From the NCBI RefSeq assembly GCF_036322805.1, contig NZ_AP027272.1, positions 2,418,001 to 2,482,000 of the forward strand: a stretch of 64,000 nucleotides of DNA, read 5' to 3'. A program made the translations under genes and the position numbers. This DNA is from Planctobacterium marinum. Lineage in GTDB: Bacteria; Pseudomonadota; Gammaproteobacteria; Enterobacterales; Alteromonadaceae. The notes beneath the pieces are model-generated. The model was not told where the DNA came from, ran no database searches, and worked only from the letters and a program-made list of their open reading frames with translations. Of this stretch, positions 38,604 through 49,835 are shown piece after piece. Each line of letters opens with the position of its first letter. The first letter of the stretch is position 1.

Positions 38604-38634
38604 AAAGCCCCGCAATGAGCGGGGCTTTTTTATT
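38604..38634 (+). terminator. Terminator after rne
   Basis: Stem GCCCCGC (38607-38613) / GCGGGGC (38619-38625), loop AATGA, then seven T residues. Probably also serves pyrF on the other strand, with an A-tract on the left arm. Confidence 0.93.
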
Positions 38635-38668
38635 AGACGAAATTCTATTTAAATTGCTAAACCAAAGA

Positions 38669-39361
38669 TTAAAGAACACTCGCGTTAATTTCTTTAAGTG
38701 TTTGCAAAGGATCAGGGGACTGAGTGATCGGCCTGCCAATAACCATATAATCCACACCATCAGCAACCGCTTGTTGTGGTGTCACAACCCTTGATTGATC
38801 CCCCGTAGCACTACCTTGAGGTCTGATACCGGGGGTGACCAGAGTGAAATCAGTCCCCAATAATGCTTTGAGGCTTTTAGCTTCCATTGCTGAACACACG
38901 ACACCTTCTAATCCAGATTCTTTGGTAAGCTTTGCTAAGTGCTCGACATGGGATTGAATGTCAGTCGTAACACCCGTACCTGAGAGCTGTTCAGCGTCCA
39001 TACTTGTCAATACAGTGACTGCTATCAGCTTGGGAGGCTTGTCGTATTGCGCAAGTGCCTCTTTGGCAGCTTGCATCATCTTGCTGCCACCAGAGGCATG
39101 GACATTTATCATCCACACACCAAGTTCCGCAGCAGCGGCACAAGCTTTTGCTACCGTATTTGGAATATCGTGAAATTTAAGATCAAGGAAAACATCAAAT
39201 CCTCTACCCACCAATTCTTTGACAAAATCAGGTCCGAATAAAGTGAACATCTCTTTGCCAACTTTTAACTTACAAGAGTCAGGCGTGACTGAATCGACAA
39301 AAGCTATGGCTTTTTCTTTTTCGTTGTAGTCCAGAGCTACGATTACCTTACTATTATGCAT
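38669..39361 (-). CDS. pyrF: Orotidine 5'-phosphate decarboxylase
   Basis: Last step of UMP synthesis. 230 residues (E. coli 245), TIM barrel with VIVALDYN at the N-terminus, catalytic [20 protein letters not shown] and [13 protein letters not shown]. One base after lapB, as in E. coli, forming lapA-lapB-pyrF. Confidence 0.97.
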   Translation of the reverse strand: MHNSKVIVALDYNEKEKAIAFVDSVTPDSCKLKVGKEMFTLFGPDFVKELVGRGFDVFLDLKFHDIPNTVAKACAAAAELGVWMINVHASGGSKMMQAAKEALAQYDKPPKLIAVTVLTSMDAEQLSGTGVTTDIQSHVEHLAKLTKESGLEGVVCSAMEAKSLKALLGTDFTLVTPGIRPQGSATGDQSRVVTPQQAVADGVDYMVIGRPITQSPDPLQTLKEINASVL

Positions 39362-40534
39362 TTATTCTCCATCCAAACCTTTTATTGGTTTCATTTCCCC
39401 CCAGGTTTTACACGAAGGACATAACCAATGAATTTTTTTACCTGAAAAGCCACAGCCATGGCAACGATACTTCGGCCGTTGGGCAATTTGCTTTTCTATT
39501 AATTCGTTTAATAATTTCAAGCTTTGCTGCGCTTCTTGTGTTTGTTTTCCCTGTTCCAGATATAGTCCTAATAACTTGTGAAAGCCTTTCATTGATGGGC
39601 TTTTCTGGATCTTGTTGAGTAAAATATCAGCGGCTTCAATTGTTGATTTTTCTCTTTTCACTAGTGAAACCTGTGCCAGATAAGCCGTTGCGCATTGATC
39701 TGAATAGACTTCAATTATTTCTCTTAAAGCTTGCCAATTTTCAGTTTTTTCGGCACACAGCCACAAAGCAGGAATTGCCTCACTCACCCATACGGGATCT
39801 CGCTGTGGCACTTGCCTAAGGTATTCAAACGCTTGCAAGTAATTTTCTTGTTGCTGTTCAATCTCAGCCAATAAAAACCAAGGGCGAACACTGTGCTCGT
39901 CAGACATTACCGCTCTTTGAAGCCATTTTTCTGCTTGCTTAAAATCTTCTTGAGTGATTGAAATCTGAGCTTGTTCGCAGTAAAAGTGGGCAATACGTTT
40001 TGCCAGGTCATCACTATCACCATGGTTGTTAACCATATTCTCAGCAAGCTCAATCGCTCTATCCCACTCCTTGGTAGATTGATAAATATTAAATAGTTGT
40101 TGATGTGCCTGTAGATAGTATTCTTTAGAACTCAATAAACTGAGAAATGCGTTTTCAGCCCTCTCCAGAAAACCTGCCAATAGGTAGTCCCTTCCCAATT
40201 CAAAAAGTGCGTTTTCTTGCAGCTTTCCAGTGACTTCCTTCTTATTTACCAGGTTCTGATGGACTTTAATGGCGCGATCAATTTCGCCGCGATGACGGAA
40301 AAAGTTCCCCATGGCAATATGAGTTTCAATACTGCCGGTGTTGATATCTACCATTTTGATCAAGGTATCAACGGCTTTGTCGGGCTGATCTGACAAAAGA
40401 AAATTTAGCCCTTTAAAGTAGTGACGAGATAGAATTTGTGAAGTATTGCGTTGTTGTTGTCTGACGCTATTCCTGCCCATGACCCATCCGTAGCCAGCGG
40501 CTACTGGTAGCAAAAGAAACAGTAATTCCAGCAT
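39362..40534 (-). CDS. lapB: Lipopolysaccharide assembly protein B
   Basis: Inner-membrane-anchored TPR protein that, with FtsH, controls LpxC turnover and LPS supply. 390 residues (E. coli 389): an N-terminal membrane segment, about nine TPR units (residues 35-350), and a C-terminal rubredoxin-like metal site with two CxxC pairs (YRCHGCGFSG, WLCPSCKTWG). Overlaps lapA by one base. Confidence 0.96.
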   Translation of the reverse strand: MLELLFLLLPVAAGYGWVMGRNSVRQQQRNTSQILSRHYFKGLNFLLSDQPDKAVDTLIKMVDINTGSIETHIAMGNFFRHRGEIDRAIKVHQNLVNKKEVTGKLQENALFELGRDYLLAGFLERAENAFLSLLSSKEYYLQAHQQLFNIYQSTKEWDRAIELAENMVNNHGDSDDLAKRIAHFYCEQAQISITQEDFKQAEKWLQRAVMSDEHSVRPWFLLAEIEQQQENYLQAFEYLRQVPQRDPVWVSEAIPALWLCAEKTENWQALREIIEVYSDQCATAYLAQVSLVKREKSTIEAADILLNKIQKSPSMKGFHKLLGLYLEQGKQTQEAQQSLKLLNELIEKQIAQRPKYRCHGCGFSGKKIHWLCPSCKTWGEMKPIKGLDGE

Positions 40535-40800
40535 CAGTTTTTCTTGTTTATCGATTTAACAAATTGTTTATTCTGACTTCTGAGCATAAATTTCAGCTTG
40601 ATCACATAGGCTGCCCAGAACATTGATGCGATCAGTGCACCGACTAAAACCGAGCCACCCAAAAGTGCACTAACGGATATCGGAGCTTTAGCAATGAGGT
40701 AATTGAAATCTGTAAGTTGCGTGTTCTGAGAGCCAACAATCAAGGCTAACAATAATACAACCAAGCACAATGCCATATAGAGGAACGACTTCAAAAACAA
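40534..40800 (-). CDS. lapA: Lipopolysaccharide assembly protein A
   Basis: 88-residue membrane protein of the LapA (DUF1049) family: two transmembrane helices (about 4-22 and 42-64), the loop SQNTQLTDFNYLIAKAPISVS and a basic cytoplasmic tail. Translationally coupled to lapB. Confidence 0.92.
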   Translation of the reverse strand: MFLKSFLYMALCLVVLLLALIVGSQNTQLTDFNYLIAKAPISVSALLGGSVLVGALIASMFWAAYVIKLKFMLRSQNKQFVKSINKKN

Positions 40801-40818
40801 AATCCCGTGTAGAAATGC

Positions 40819-40850
40819 AAAAAGCGGCTGCCAAAGGCTAACCGCTTTTT
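40819..40850 (-). terminator. Terminator between ihfB and lapA
   Basis: AAAAAGCGG ... CCGCTTTTT hairpin, about 9-bp arms around a 14-nt loop, 10 bp past the ihfB stop. Confidence 0.75.
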
Positions 40851-40858
40851 AAATTTAA

Positions 40859-41149
40859 TTAGTTGGCAATCGCTTCATTAACGCGCTCGCGCAACTCTTT
40901 CCCTGGCTTAAAGTGCGGCACGTACTTACCTTCTAACTTGACAGTTTCTCCAGTTTTGGGATTTCGCCCTTCACGTGGAGCTCTGAAATGCAAAGAGAAG
41001 CTACCGAAACCACGGATTTCTATACGCTCTCCTCGCTGAAGTGTCTGAGCCATTTGCTCTAGCAGCTCTTTTATTGCTACTTCCACCTCTTTAGACGGTA
41101 TATGCCTTGCTCTGTCGGCAAGTCTTTCGATTAATTGTGACTTGGTCAT
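40859..41149 (-). CDS. ihfB: Integration host factor subunit beta
   Basis: DNA-bending nucleoid protein, partner of IhfA. 96 residues (E. coli 94), starting [12 protein letters not shown], with beta-arm [21 protein letters not shown] and [12 protein letters not shown]. Follows rpsA, as in E. coli. Confidence 0.97.
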   Translation of the reverse strand: MTKSQLIERLADRARHIPSKEVEVAIKELLEQMAQTLQRGERIEIRGFGSFSLHFRAPREGRNPKTGETVKLEGKYVPHFKPGKELRERVNEAIAN

Positions 41150-41221
41150 CTCAACCCCTTTGTCAACATAAACAATCAGACGTTACCGACAGTTCCCACT
41201 CAATCTAAGTGGACTAGCTAA

Positions 41222-42895
41222 TTACTCTTCGCCTTTAGCTGCTTTGAAAGCTTCAGCCATTGCGCTTGCAAAACCAGAATCTTCTTGCTGGTTTACGCGA
41301 GCTAGAGCTTCTTTCTCATCAGCTTCATCTTTCGCTTTAACAGACAGGTTAATGATGCGATTCTTACGGTCTACACCGATGTATTTAGCTTCAACAACAT
41401 CGCCTACAGCAAGTTCGGTTGATGCATCTTCAATGCGGTCGCGAGATAAATCTGCAACGCGAATATAACCTTCAACTTCTTCTGCAAGATTAATAGTTGC
41501 GCCTTTAGCATCAACTGCGGTAACAGTACCGTTAACGATAGCACCTTTCTTTTTATCTGTCAGATACTTATTGAAAGGATCTTCGTCAATTTGCTTCACG
41601 CCAAGTGAAATTCTCTCGCGCTCTGCATCGACCTGCAGTACAACAGCGGTGATTTCGTCACCTTTCTTGTAATCACGAACCGCGTCTTCACCCGCTTTGT
41701 TCCATGAAATATCAGATAAGTGAACCAAACCGTCAATACCACCGTCAAGGCCAATGAAGATACCGAAGTCAGTGATTGACTTGATCTTACCTGTAACCTT
41801 ATCACCTTTGTTGTAAGACTTAGCAAACTCTTCCCAAGGATTCGCTTTACACTGCTTAAGGCCAAGAGAAATACGACGACGCTCTTCGTCAATTTCAAGA
41901 ACCATAACTTCAACAGTATCGCCAAGGCTAACCACTTTAGATGGGTGGATATTCTTGTTAGTCCAATCCATTTCAGAAACGTGAACCAGACCTTCAACGC
42001 CTTCCTGAATCTCAACGAAACAACCGTAATCAGTCAAGTTAGTAACTTGACCAGTTAGCTTAGCACCTTCAGGGTAACGGTTTGCGATTTCTTCCCAAGG
42101 ATCGTTGCCCATTTGCTTCATACCAAGAGAAACGCGTGACTTCTCTTTGTCGAATTTCAGAACTTTAACGTTGATTTCGTCACCAACGCTTACAATTTCA
42201 CTTGGATGCTTAACGCGTTTCCACGCCATATCAGTGATGTGTAACAGACCGTCTACACCACCTAAGTCTACGAATGCACCGTAATCAGTCAGGTTCTTAA
42301 CGATACCTTTAACTTCAACGCCTTCATCAAGAGTTTGCAGAAGTGTATCGCGCTCTGCACTGTTTTCTTCTTCGATAACAGCACGGCGAGAAACAACAAC
42401 GTTGTTACGCTTAGCGTCTAGCTTGATAACTTTGAATTCTAACTCTTTGCCTTCGAGGTGCAGAGTGTCGCGAACTGGACGTACGTCAACCAAAGAACCC
42501 GGTAAGAATGCACGTACAGAATTAACTTCTACAGTGAATCCACCTTTAACTTTACCGTTGATAATACCAGTTACAGTAATTTTATCTTCGTAAGCTTTCT
42601 CTAATTCTACCCACGCTTCGTGGCGTTTCGCTTTCTCGCGAGACAGGATAGTTTCACCGAAGCCATCTTCTACAGCGTCTAGTGCAACGTCAACCTGATC
42701 ACCAACAGCGATTTCTAAATCGCCTTTGGCATTTTTGAACTGCTCAGCAGGAATGGCGCTTTCAGATTTCAGGCCTGCGTCTACTAAAACAATATCTTTA
42801 TCGATAGAAACTACAGTACCACGTACAATCGCACCTGGGCGTGTTTCTAATTCTTTTAAACTTTCTTCAAATAATTGAGCAAAACTTTCAGTCAT
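41222..42895 (-). CDS. rpsA: 30S ribosomal protein S1
   Basis: mRNA-binding ribosomal protein needed for initiation on structured messages. 557 residues (E. coli 557) with six S1 domains; the repeats [34 protein letters not shown] and similar are evident. The N-terminus [13 protein letters not shown] is the ribosome-binding part. Between cmk and ihfB. Confidence 0.98.
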   Translation of the reverse strand: MTESFAQLFEESLKELETRPGAIVRGTVVSIDKDIVLVDAGLKSESAIPAEQFKNAKGDLEIAVGDQVDVALDAVEDGFGETILSREKAKRHEAWVELEKAYEDKITVTGIINGKVKGGFTVEVNSVRAFLPGSLVDVRPVRDTLHLEGKELEFKVIKLDAKRNNVVVSRRAVIEEENSAERDTLLQTLDEGVEVKGIVKNLTDYGAFVDLGGVDGLLHITDMAWKRVKHPSEIVSVGDEINVKVLKFDKEKSRVSLGMKQMGNDPWEEIANRYPEGAKLTGQVTNLTDYGCFVEIQEGVEGLVHVSEMDWTNKNIHPSKVVSLGDTVEVMVLEIDEERRRISLGLKQCKANPWEEFAKSYNKGDKVTGKIKSITDFGIFIGLDGGIDGLVHLSDISWNKAGEDAVRDYKKGDEITAVVLQVDAERERISLGVKQIDEDPFNKYLTDKKKGAIVNGTVTAVDAKGATINLAEEVEGYIRVADLSRDRIEDASTELAVGDVVEAKYIGVDRKNRIINLSVKAKDEADEKEALARVNQQEDSGFASAMAEAFKAAKGEE

Positions 42896-42992
42896 AATTT
42901 TTCGTTTTTTCAGTCCATCATTACATCCAGTAAGATGGGGTAGTTAAAATTTACGTTTTTACTCCTTTAAAACGCACTTGTACTTAGGTGAG

Positions 42993-43682
42993 TTAAAGTT
43001 CACCCTCATGCAATTTGGTCTCTACCCAGTGCACGGCTTTTTCAAGAACTTCTTCAATAGAAAGTTCTGTAGAATCAATCACTAAGGCATCTTCAGCTGG
43101 AACCAATGGTGCCACCGAACGATTCGTATCGCGTTCGTCTCGTGCCAGTATGTCCGCCAAAAGGGCGCCAATACTAACATCATGGCCTTTTTCACGCAAC
43201 TGATTGTAGCGTCTTGCGGCCCGCTCTTCTGCTGATGCGGTAAGAAAAATCTTGGCATTGGCTTCCGTGAATACGACGGTTCCCATATCCCTGCCATCGG
43301 CCACTAAACCCGGCTCCATGTTAAAAGCTCGCTGACGGCGTAATAGGGCTTCACGAATACGCGGTAGCGAGGCCACTTTCGACGCCATAGAGCCGACTTC
43401 CTCGGTACGAATCGAATGACTAACGTCCTCACCTTCAAGAATTACGCGGGACTCCTGGTCTTCAGGACACTCAAAATTCACATCGAGACTGGATGCCAGA
43501 GGTATTAATGCCTCTTCATCATCCGCTGCTATGCCATGATGCATGGCTGCAACGGCTAACACTCGATAAATCGCGCCACTATCCAGCAGATGCCAGCCCA
43601 ACTTATTTGCCAGTAACTTACAAATCGTCCCTTTTCCAGCTCCACCTGGACCATCGATAGTAACGACTGGGGGTTTTAGCAT
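42993..43682 (-). CDS. cmk: Cytidylate kinase
   Basis: Phosphorylates CMP and dCMP. From ATG 43682 (GGGAG seven bases upstream) the product is 229 residues (E. coli 227). P-loop [16 protein letters not shown], then [10 protein letters not shown] and [19 protein letters not shown]. The frame continues upstream to 43799 without similarity. Confidence 0.97.
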   Translation of the reverse strand: MLKPPVVTIDGPGGAGKGTICKLLANKLGWHLLDSGAIYRVLAVAAMHHGIAADDEEALIPLASSLDVNFECPEDQESRVILEGEDVSHSIRTEEVGSMASKVASLPRIREALLRRQRAFNMEPGLVADGRDMGTVVFTEANAKIFLTASAEERAARRYNQLREKGHDVSIGALLADILARDERDTNRSVAPLVPAEDALVIDSTELSIEEVLEKAVHWVETKLHEGEL

Positions 43683-43789
43683 ATTGGAGCTCCCTAATTC
43701 ACTGCTGTAGTCAAAACGCCGGGCATTATACGCTTCATAATAATTTCTACAATGACGACTTTGTGACGAAAATGTAAATAAGCATAAAA

Positions 43790-43812
43790 AAGCCCTCAAT
43801 ATGAGGGCCTTT
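43790..43812 (-). terminator. Terminator between aroA and cmk
   Basis: Stem GCCCTCA (43792-43798) / TGAGGGC (43802-43808); on the minus strand the 3' arm is followed by TTTTTT. cmk-rpsA therefore probably has its own promoter. Confidence 0.85.
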
Positions 43813-43830
43813 TATACGTTTATTCCATTG

Positions 43831-45111
43831 TTATTGGCAGATAGTCGCCAGCCTCTGGAAATAATCCGGGAAAGTTTTTGATGTGCAACCGGGATCATTA
43901 ATGACAACCGCAGTATCACTTAACGACACAAGTGAAAAACACATTGCAACTCGATGATCATTGTAGGTATCAATTTGTGCTTCTTGAAGCGTTTGTTGAG
44001 GCGTGACCGAAATATAATCTTCGCCCTCCTCCACTTCTACGCCGAGTTTTCTCAACTCAGTCGCCATGGCCGCTAGTCTGTCAGTTTCTTTTACTCGCCA
44101 GTTATAGATATTGCGAATTGTGGTCGTGCCTTTGGCGAATAGCGCGGCTACTGCAATGGTCATGGCGGCATCCGGAATATGGTTCATATCCATATCCACG
44201 GCGTTTAAATCCGCACCATCCACCTGGATGAAATTCCGGCTCCAGGTTATTTTTGCGCCCATTTTTTCCAGTACATCGGCAAAACGAATGTCGCCTTGCA
44301 CGCTGTATTCTCCAACACCGTAGACCTTTACCGTCCCGCCTTTTATGGCACCCGCGGCGAGAAAATAGGAGGCAGAAGATGCGTCACCTTCAACCATATA
44401 TTCCCCCGGGCTCAAATAGCTTTGATTCCCCTTTATCAGGAATTCCTGGTAATTACGATTCTCCACTTCAATACCAAATTGCGCCATTATGGCCAGTGTG
44501 ATTTCAATATAAGGCTTGGAGACCAACTCGCCCACCACGGTAATTAGGGTATCATCATTGAACAAGGGGGCAATCATTAATACAGCTGTCAAAAATTGAC
44601 TGGAAATTGAACCATCTATTTTAAGCGAGCCTCCGGCAAGAGGTTTGCCATTGATTTTCAATGGAGGATACCCCGTATTTTTTAAATACTGAATATCTGC
44701 ACCGGCCATCTGCAATGTTTCAACTAATGAGCCTATGGGACGCTCTTCCATCCTTGGCTCACCACCCAGGATAAATTCACCTTCGCTGGCGGCCAATGCC
44801 GCACAGAGAGGACGCATAGCGGTTCCGGCATTACCCAGGTAGAGTTCTACTGGTTGAGCAACATTGAAAACGCCGGCATTACCCGTAACTTCACAGATGG
44901 TTTTGCACTCTGAGAGCTGGTATTTAATTCCCAACTTACTGAGAGCATCCAGCATGTGTCGAATGTCATCACTATCTAAAAGATTAGTGACGCGAGTGGT
45001 GCCTTTGGCGAGCGCTGCCAATAGTAGCGCTCTGTTTGATAAGCTTTTTGAGCCGGGAACGGTAACTTCACCAGATACTGAGCTTACCGGAGTTAATCGA
45101 AGTTGCTCCAC
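43831..45111 (-). CDS. aroA: 3-phosphoshikimate 1-carboxyvinyltransferase (EPSP synthase)
   Basis: Sixth step of the shikimate pathway. 426 residues (E. coli 427): [30 protein letters not shown] (glyphosate-contact loop with Gly96 and Pro101 equivalents, class I type), [11 protein letters not shown] and [10 protein letters not shown]. Its GTG start follows the gyrA stop immediately (TAAGTG), implying coupled translation. Confidence 0.97.
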   Translation of the reverse strand: MEQLRLTPVSSVSGEVTVPGSKSLSNRALLLAALAKGTTRVTNLLDSDDIRHMLDALSKLGIKYQLSECKTICEVTGNAGVFNVAQPVELYLGNAGTAMRPLCAALAASEGEFILGGEPRMEERPIGSLVETLQMAGADIQYLKNTGYPPLKINGKPLAGGSLKIDGSISSQFLTAVLMIAPLFNDDTLITVVGELVSKPYIEITLAIMAQFGIEVENRNYQEFLIKGNQSYLSPGEYMVEGDASSASYFLAAGAIKGGTVKVYGVGEYSVQGDIRFADVLEKMGAKITWSRNFIQVDGADLNAVDMDMNHIPDAAMTIAVAALFAKGTTTIRNIYNWRVKETDRLAAMATELRKLGVEVEEGEDYISVTPQQTLQEAQIDTYNDHRVAMCFSLVSLSDTAVVINDPGCTSKTFPDYFQRLATICQ

Positions 45112-47802
45112 TTATGCCTCATCCGTTGTGTCATTGTTTGCCACCGTGTCTTCTGGTTGCTCTGTGGTTGCAACATTTTCTGCATTTTCTTCGTCTACTA
45201 ACTCACCTTCAGGGGTTTCCACCTCTTCGATACGTTGTAGTCCTACGACTTTTTCGTCCTCTGCAGTTCTGATGATGCGAACGCCCTGAGTGTTTCTTCC
45301 GATAACCGATACTTCGTTGGCACGAGTTCTTACCAGCGTCCCAGCATCACTGATCAACATCATCTCATCATCTTCATCTACCTGGATAGCACCTACTACC
45401 GCACCGTTTCTGTCAGAGACTTTGATAGAAACAACACCCTGAGTAGCTCGGCTCTTAGCTGGATAATCTTCTAAAGGTGTGCGTTTGCCGTATCCATTTT
45501 CCGTAACGGTTAAGATTGGTGCATCGGTAACAGGCACGATTAGTGATACTACCTTTTGACCATCTTGCATGCGAATACCACGAACGCCCGTAGCGGTTCT
45601 ACCCATTGGGCGCAATGCCAGTTTTTCTTCACCAGTTTCAGGATCAATCTTAACTGCTCCCGTTTCTGAATCGCGCTCTTTTTCGTTAAAGCGCACAATT
45701 TTACCTGCATCTGAGAACAACATGATGTCACTCTCACCATCGGTAAGCGCTACACCAATTAGCTCATCCCCCTCATTGAGGTTAACGGCAATAATACCGT
45801 TAGAGCGAGGACGAGAATATTGAGTTAGCGCGGTCTTTTTAACAGTACCGTTCGCTGTCGCCATAAGCACAAAACGGTCATCTACGAATTCCTGGATAGG
45901 CAAAATAGCGGTAATGCGCTCGTCAGCCTCAAGCGGCAAGATATTAATTATCGGTTTACCACGGGCATTTCGACTAGCTAATGGTAACTGATAAACCTTC
46001 AACCAATACAAACGCCCTCTGGTAGAGAAACAGAGAATGTGGTCATGGGTATTAGCCACCAACAATTTCTCAATGTAATCCTCGTCTTTCATGCGCGTGG
46101 CTGATTTGCCTTTGCCGCCGCGGCGCTGGGCTTCATAATCAGACAGTTTTTGGTACTTAACGTAGCCTTCACGAGAAAGAGTAACAACCACGTCTTCCCT
46201 TTCAATCAGGTCTTCCAGGTCGATATCGTGAGCAGCGGCAGTAATTTCGGTACGACGTTCGTCACCAAATTCATCGCGTACTTTCTCCAGCTCTTCGCGA
46301 ATAACTTCCATCAAACGCACAGGGTTGGCCAGAATTTCCAATAATTCTGCAATGAGATCCAATAACTCTTTGTATTCCGCCAGGATTTTTTCGTGCTCTA
46401 AGCCGGTCAGCTTATGCAAGCGCAAATCAAGAATAGCCTGAGCCTGATTTTCAGTGAGGAAATATTGTCCGTCGCGTATACCAAATTCCGGTTCAAGCCA
46501 TTCAGGACGAGCCGCATCAACGCCAGCGCGTTGCAGCATGTCTTCGACATTACCTAACGCCCAACCTTGTGCAACTAACGCTTTTTTGGCTTCCGCCGGA
46601 CTTGGAGACGCTTTAATTAACTCAATGATTGGATCGATATTAGCTAACGCTACTGCCAAACCTTCGAGGATATGAGCGCGTTCGCGTGCTTTTCTCAATT
46701 CGAAAACAGTGCGACGAGTGACTACTTCACGTCTGTGACGGACGAAGGCCTGTAATAACTCCTGAAGGTTTAGCGTTTTAGGTTGGCCCTGATCAAGCGC
46801 AACCATATTGATACCAAATACCGTTTGCATCTGAGTATTGGCATACAGTTGATTGAGTAATACTTCGCCAGACTCGTTGCGTTTCACTTCGATAACGATA
46901 CGCATACCGTCTTTGTCCGACTCATCGCGAAGCGCTGAAATACCTTCGATTTTCTTCTCTTTTACCAGTTCAGCCATTTTTTCAATTAATCTGGCTTTGT
47001 TGACCTGGTAAGGTATTTCCGAAACGATGATGGTCTCTTTACCGTTTTTATCGGTTTCGATTTCTGCTCTTGCGCGTAGATAGATTTTACCACGACCGGT
47101 TCGGTAAGCATCGTCAATGCCTTTTCTACCGCTTATCATTGCCGCAGTTGGGAAATCTGGGCCAGGGATGTATTGCATTAACTCATCGATGGTGATGTCT
47201 GGATTGTCTATTAGCGCGATACAGCCATTAACCACTTCGGTTAAATTGTGTGGCGGGATGTTTGTCGCCATACCTACAGCAATACCGGAAGATCCATTTA
47301 CTAGTAAGTTAGGAACTTTGGTAGGCAAAACATCTGGGATTTTTTCCGTGCCATCGTAGTTAGGCACAAAATCTACCGTTTCTTTGTCTAAATCTGCCAG
47401 TAATTCCGCAGCAATTTTTGCCATACGTACTTCGGTATAACGCATCGCAGCTGCGGAATCTCCGTCAACTGAACCAAAGTTACCTTGGCCATCTACCAGC
47501 ATGTATCGAAGCGAAAAAGGTTGCGCCATACGCACAATAGTGTCGTAAACCGCAGAATCACCGTGGGGGTGATACTTACCGATTACATCACCGACGATAC
47601 GGGCAGATTTTTTGTACGGTTTGTTGTAGTCATTCTTCAACTCGTTCATGGCGAAAAGTACGCGCCTGTGAACGGGTTTCAGACCATCACGAACGTCTGG
47701 AAGTGCACGCCCTACAATTACGCTCATCGCGTAATCGAGGTAGGAGTTCTTCAGCTCGTCTTCGATATTAATTGGAAGGATTTCTTTGGCGTTGTCAGTC
47801 AT
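45112..47802 (-). CDS. gyrA: DNA gyrase subunit A
   Basis: 896 residues (E. coli 875). Catalytic Tyr in [10 protein letters not shown] (about 122). The quinolone region [20 protein letters not shown] keeps Ser83 and Asp87, the susceptible type. C-terminal beta-pinwheel with the GyrA box QRRGGKG. Ends in an acidic tail rich in Glu and Asp (about 860-896). gyrA directly next to aroA is less common than gyrA-serC-aroA arrangements. Confidence 0.98.
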   Translation of the reverse strand: MTDNAKEILPINIEDELKNSYLDYAMSVIVGRALPDVRDGLKPVHRRVLFAMNELKNDYNKPYKKSARIVGDVIGKYHPHGDSAVYDTIVRMAQPFSLRYMLVDGQGNFGSVDGDSAAAMRYTEVRMAKIAAELLADLDKETVDFVPNYDGTEKIPDVLPTKVPNLLVNGSSGIAVGMATNIPPHNLTEVVNGCIALIDNPDITIDELMQYIPGPDFPTAAMISGRKGIDDAYRTGRGKIYLRARAEIETDKNGKETIIVSEIPYQVNKARLIEKMAELVKEKKIEGISALRDESDKDGMRIVIEVKRNESGEVLLNQLYANTQMQTVFGINMVALDQGQPKTLNLQELLQAFVRHRREVVTRRTVFELRKARERAHILEGLAVALANIDPIIELIKASPSPAEAKKALVAQGWALGNVEDMLQRAGVDAARPEWLEPEFGIRDGQYFLTENQAQAILDLRLHKLTGLEHEKILAEYKELLDLIAELLEILANPVRLMEVIREELEKVRDEFGDERRTEITAAAHDIDLEDLIEREDVVVTLSREGYVKYQKLSDYEAQRRGGKGKSATRMKDEDYIEKLLVANTHDHILCFSTRGRLYWLKVYQLPLASRNARGKPIINILPLEADERITAILPIQEFVDDRFVLMATANGTVKKTALTQYSRPRSNGIIAVNLNEGDELIGVALTDGESDIMLFSDAGKIVRFNEKERDSETGAVKIDPETGEEKLALRPMGRTATGVRGIRMQDGQKVVSLIVPVTDAPILTVTENGYGKRTPLEDYPAKSRATQGVVSIKVSDRNGAVVGAIQVDEDDEMMLISDAGTLVRTRANEVSVIGRNTQGVRIIRTAEDEKVVGLQRIEEVETPEGELVDEENAENVATTEQPEDTVANNDTTDEA

Positions 47803-48045
47803 ATACAGCCTTGTTGTTATTATTTTCGCCGATAGTTATCGGGAAACATCACTGTTTACTTGTAATTTCACGGAATAACTAAAGTTAGTTTTGCCATGTA
47901 TCTAAACAGGAAATAAAAGTGTTCAAGATTCTATCATTGAACCACAAAAATAAAAGATGCTGATTGGTGAATATATGTGCAAACGAACCTGTTAATGCCG
48001 CATTTGAAGCCTTATACTTGCCGAAACTTGTTTGGAGTCAGCACT

Positions 48046-48750
48046 TTGCAACAAAACGTAGATTATACAGAAATACAAAAATTTGCCGATTTAGCCAGTA
48101 GATGGTGGGATTTGGAAGGTGAATTTAAGCCTTTACACGACATAAACCCGCTGCGTCTATCTTTTATTATGGAGCAAACGAATGGACTCCACGGGTTGCA
48201 GACGCTTGATATTGGATGTGGCGGCGGTATTTTATCTGAAGCTATGGCCAAGGCAGGAGCGAGTGTTACGGGCATTGATATGGGTGCCGAGCCTCTTGAA
48301 GTAGCGCGTTTACACTCACTGGAATCGGGGACCACAGTTGATTATCAGCAAAGTGCTGCGGAAGAATTTGCCGAAACACAGCCGAATAAGTTTGATGTCG
48401 TCACTTGCCTGGAAATGTTAGAGCATGTACCGGAGCCCGCTTCGGTGGTAGCCGCCTGCGCTACATTGGTTAAACCCGGTGGTTGGGTGTTCTTCTCCAC
48501 GTTGAATAGAAACATTAAGTCCTGGTCCATGGCGGTTGTTGCAGCAGAATACGTTATGGGAATGGTTCCTAAAGGCACTCATGATTACAAGAAGTTCATT
48601 AAACCCTCTGAACTACTCAATTGGGCTGATGCAAACGGATTGCAGGCCAGGAAAATGACGGGCCTACATTACAACCCTCTATCCAAAACCTACTTTTTGT
48701 CCGATCGCAATGTCGATGTTAATTACATTGTAGGCTGCAGAAAGCTGTGA
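48046..48750 (+). CDS. ubiG: Ubiquinone biosynthesis O-methyltransferase
   Basis: SAM-dependent O-methylation at two steps of ubiquinone synthesis. The start is TTG 48046, with GGAG eight bases upstream; it gives 234 residues beginning [12 protein letters not shown], aligned with the E. coli protein (240). The frame opens earlier at 47977 but the extra codons are not conserved. Signature [15 protein letters not shown] and SAM motif [16 protein letters not shown]. gyrA and ubiG are divergent, as in E. coli. Confidence 0.93.
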   Translation: MQQNVDYTEIQKFADLASRWWDLEGEFKPLHDINPLRLSFIMEQTNGLHGLQTLDIGCGGGILSEAMAKAGASVTGIDMGAEPLEVARLHSLESGTTVDYQQSAAEEFAETQPNKFDVVTCLEMLEHVPEPASVVAACATLVKPGGWVFFSTLNRNIKSWSMAVVAAEYVMGMVPKGTHDYKKFIKPSELLNWADANGLQARKMTGLHYNPLSKTYFLSDRNVDVNYIVGCRKL

Positions 48751-49418
48751 TTGCGCCTAAAGCCATTCTTTTTGATCTAGACGGAACTCTCCTGGATACT
48801 GCGCCTGATTTAGGTGCGGCATTAAACTTTGTTCTAGAGCGACACGGATTTCCCGCTAAAAGTTATCAAGAGTACCGAGTAGAATCTTCCAATGGTGCGC
48901 TCGGGTTGTTGAAAATGGGCATGGGGGAAAAGTTTGAAAAATATGATGCTGAAGTCTTAAGAGCGGCATTGTTGCAATACTACCAAGCTAATATCTGTCG
49001 AAATACACGCCCCTTTGAAGGCATAGTAGACCTGATCAACCACCTTGATAAAAATAGAATTCCATGGGGAATTATTACCAATAAACCGGGTTTCCTAACG
49101 GAACCTTTATTGACTCATATTCCTGAATTCAAACATTGCCGGGTGTGTTATTCGGGAGATACTTTCGAGCAGCGCAAGCCCCATCCTGAACCTTTACTCA
49201 AAGCAGCTGAAAAACTATCAATCGAAGCAGAAAACATCTGGTATGTCGGAGATGCAAAACGCGATATGGAAGCTGCCCGAGCCGCGCACATGGTTCCCGT
49301 ATTAGCCCGATACGGCTATTTAACAGAGGCAGAATTACAGCAAAATTGGGATGTCGATATTACAGTGGATAGTGCCAGAGAGATAATGCTATTGCTTAAT
49401 GAAAACGCTTTCGGTTAA
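48747..49418 (+). CDS. HAD phosphatase, MupP/Gph-like
   Basis: 223 residues. HAD motifs [29 protein letters not shown] and [13 protein letters not shown]. The GTG start overlaps the ubiG stop by four bases. In pseudomonads the gene in this place (next to ubiG) is mupP, N-acetylmuramate-6-phosphate phosphatase of cell-wall recycling; phosphoglycolate phosphatase is the alternative. Context favours MupP, but sequence alone does not settle it. Confidence 0.85.
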   Translation: MIAPKAILFDLDGTLLDTAPDLGAALNFVLERHGFPAKSYQEYRVESSNGALGLLKMGMGEKFEKYDAEVLRAALLQYYQANICRNTRPFEGIVDLINHLDKNRIPWGIITNKPGFLTEPLLTHIPEFKHCRVCYSGDTFEQRKPHPEPLLKAAEKLSIEAENIWYVGDAKRDMEAARAAHMVPVLARYGYLTEAELQQNWDVDITVDSAREIMLLLNENAFG

Positions 49419-49565
49419 TTAACCTTCCCATTTAAACTGTGCCAATTTTGTCAATAAAGTACTTAGATCGCTTCAATCTAAACGAAGCGATTTTATTACT
49501 ATTTAATTTATGCTGAATTAACATTGTAATAATCCAGTTGAAATTCCAAACAGACCGGAGAGTAT

Positions 49566-49585
49566 TAAGCTATGAAGTTAGCTTA
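49566..49585. repeat. Hairpin in the nrdA leader
   Basis: TAAGCT (49566-49571) and AGCTTA (49580-49585) with an 8-nt loop, in the 417-bp gap between the HAD gene and nrdA. No T-tract. Confidence 0.4.
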
Positions 49586-49625
49586 CACTAACCGAAAAAA
49601 GCAGCGGTGAATAAAGCAGCAGGCG

Positions 49626-49673
49626 CCCCTATATCTTGGGTTGAAAAGCGAATAAAACCCCTTTATCTTGTGT
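49626..49673. promoter_or_regulatory. Paired NrdR-like boxes upstream of nrdA
   Basis: CCCCTATATCTTGGGT (49626-49641) and CCCCTTTATCTTGTGT (49658-49673) are 32 bp apart, three helical turns. Both fit the imperfect palindrome ACAC-TATAT-GTGT bound by NrdR, the repressor of ribonucleotide reductase genes, which is known to use two boxes 30-32 bp apart. They lie 160-210 bp before the nrdA start. Confidence 0.6.
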
Positions 49674-49835
49674 CTCAAGGATGACAACGACACATCCTTA
49701 ATTGGGGAATGGCGAGTCGAGTTCTGGCTTACAAGTGGACCTTAGAGTGCTTCTCAGGCCGGGACATAATGTGTTATCAACTATTTTCACATCATCGAAT
49801 TCGCAGAAACATATAATAATAACAGTGGCAGCATT

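Noticed and set aside
45700-45740. Short frames inside gyrA, ftsK, rne and rpsA on the opposite or shifted strand
   Set aside because: They are shadows of long, clearly assigned genes.
47977-48045. Upstream ATG for UbiG
   Set aside because: The added residues are not conserved, and GGAG is placed for the TTG at 48046.
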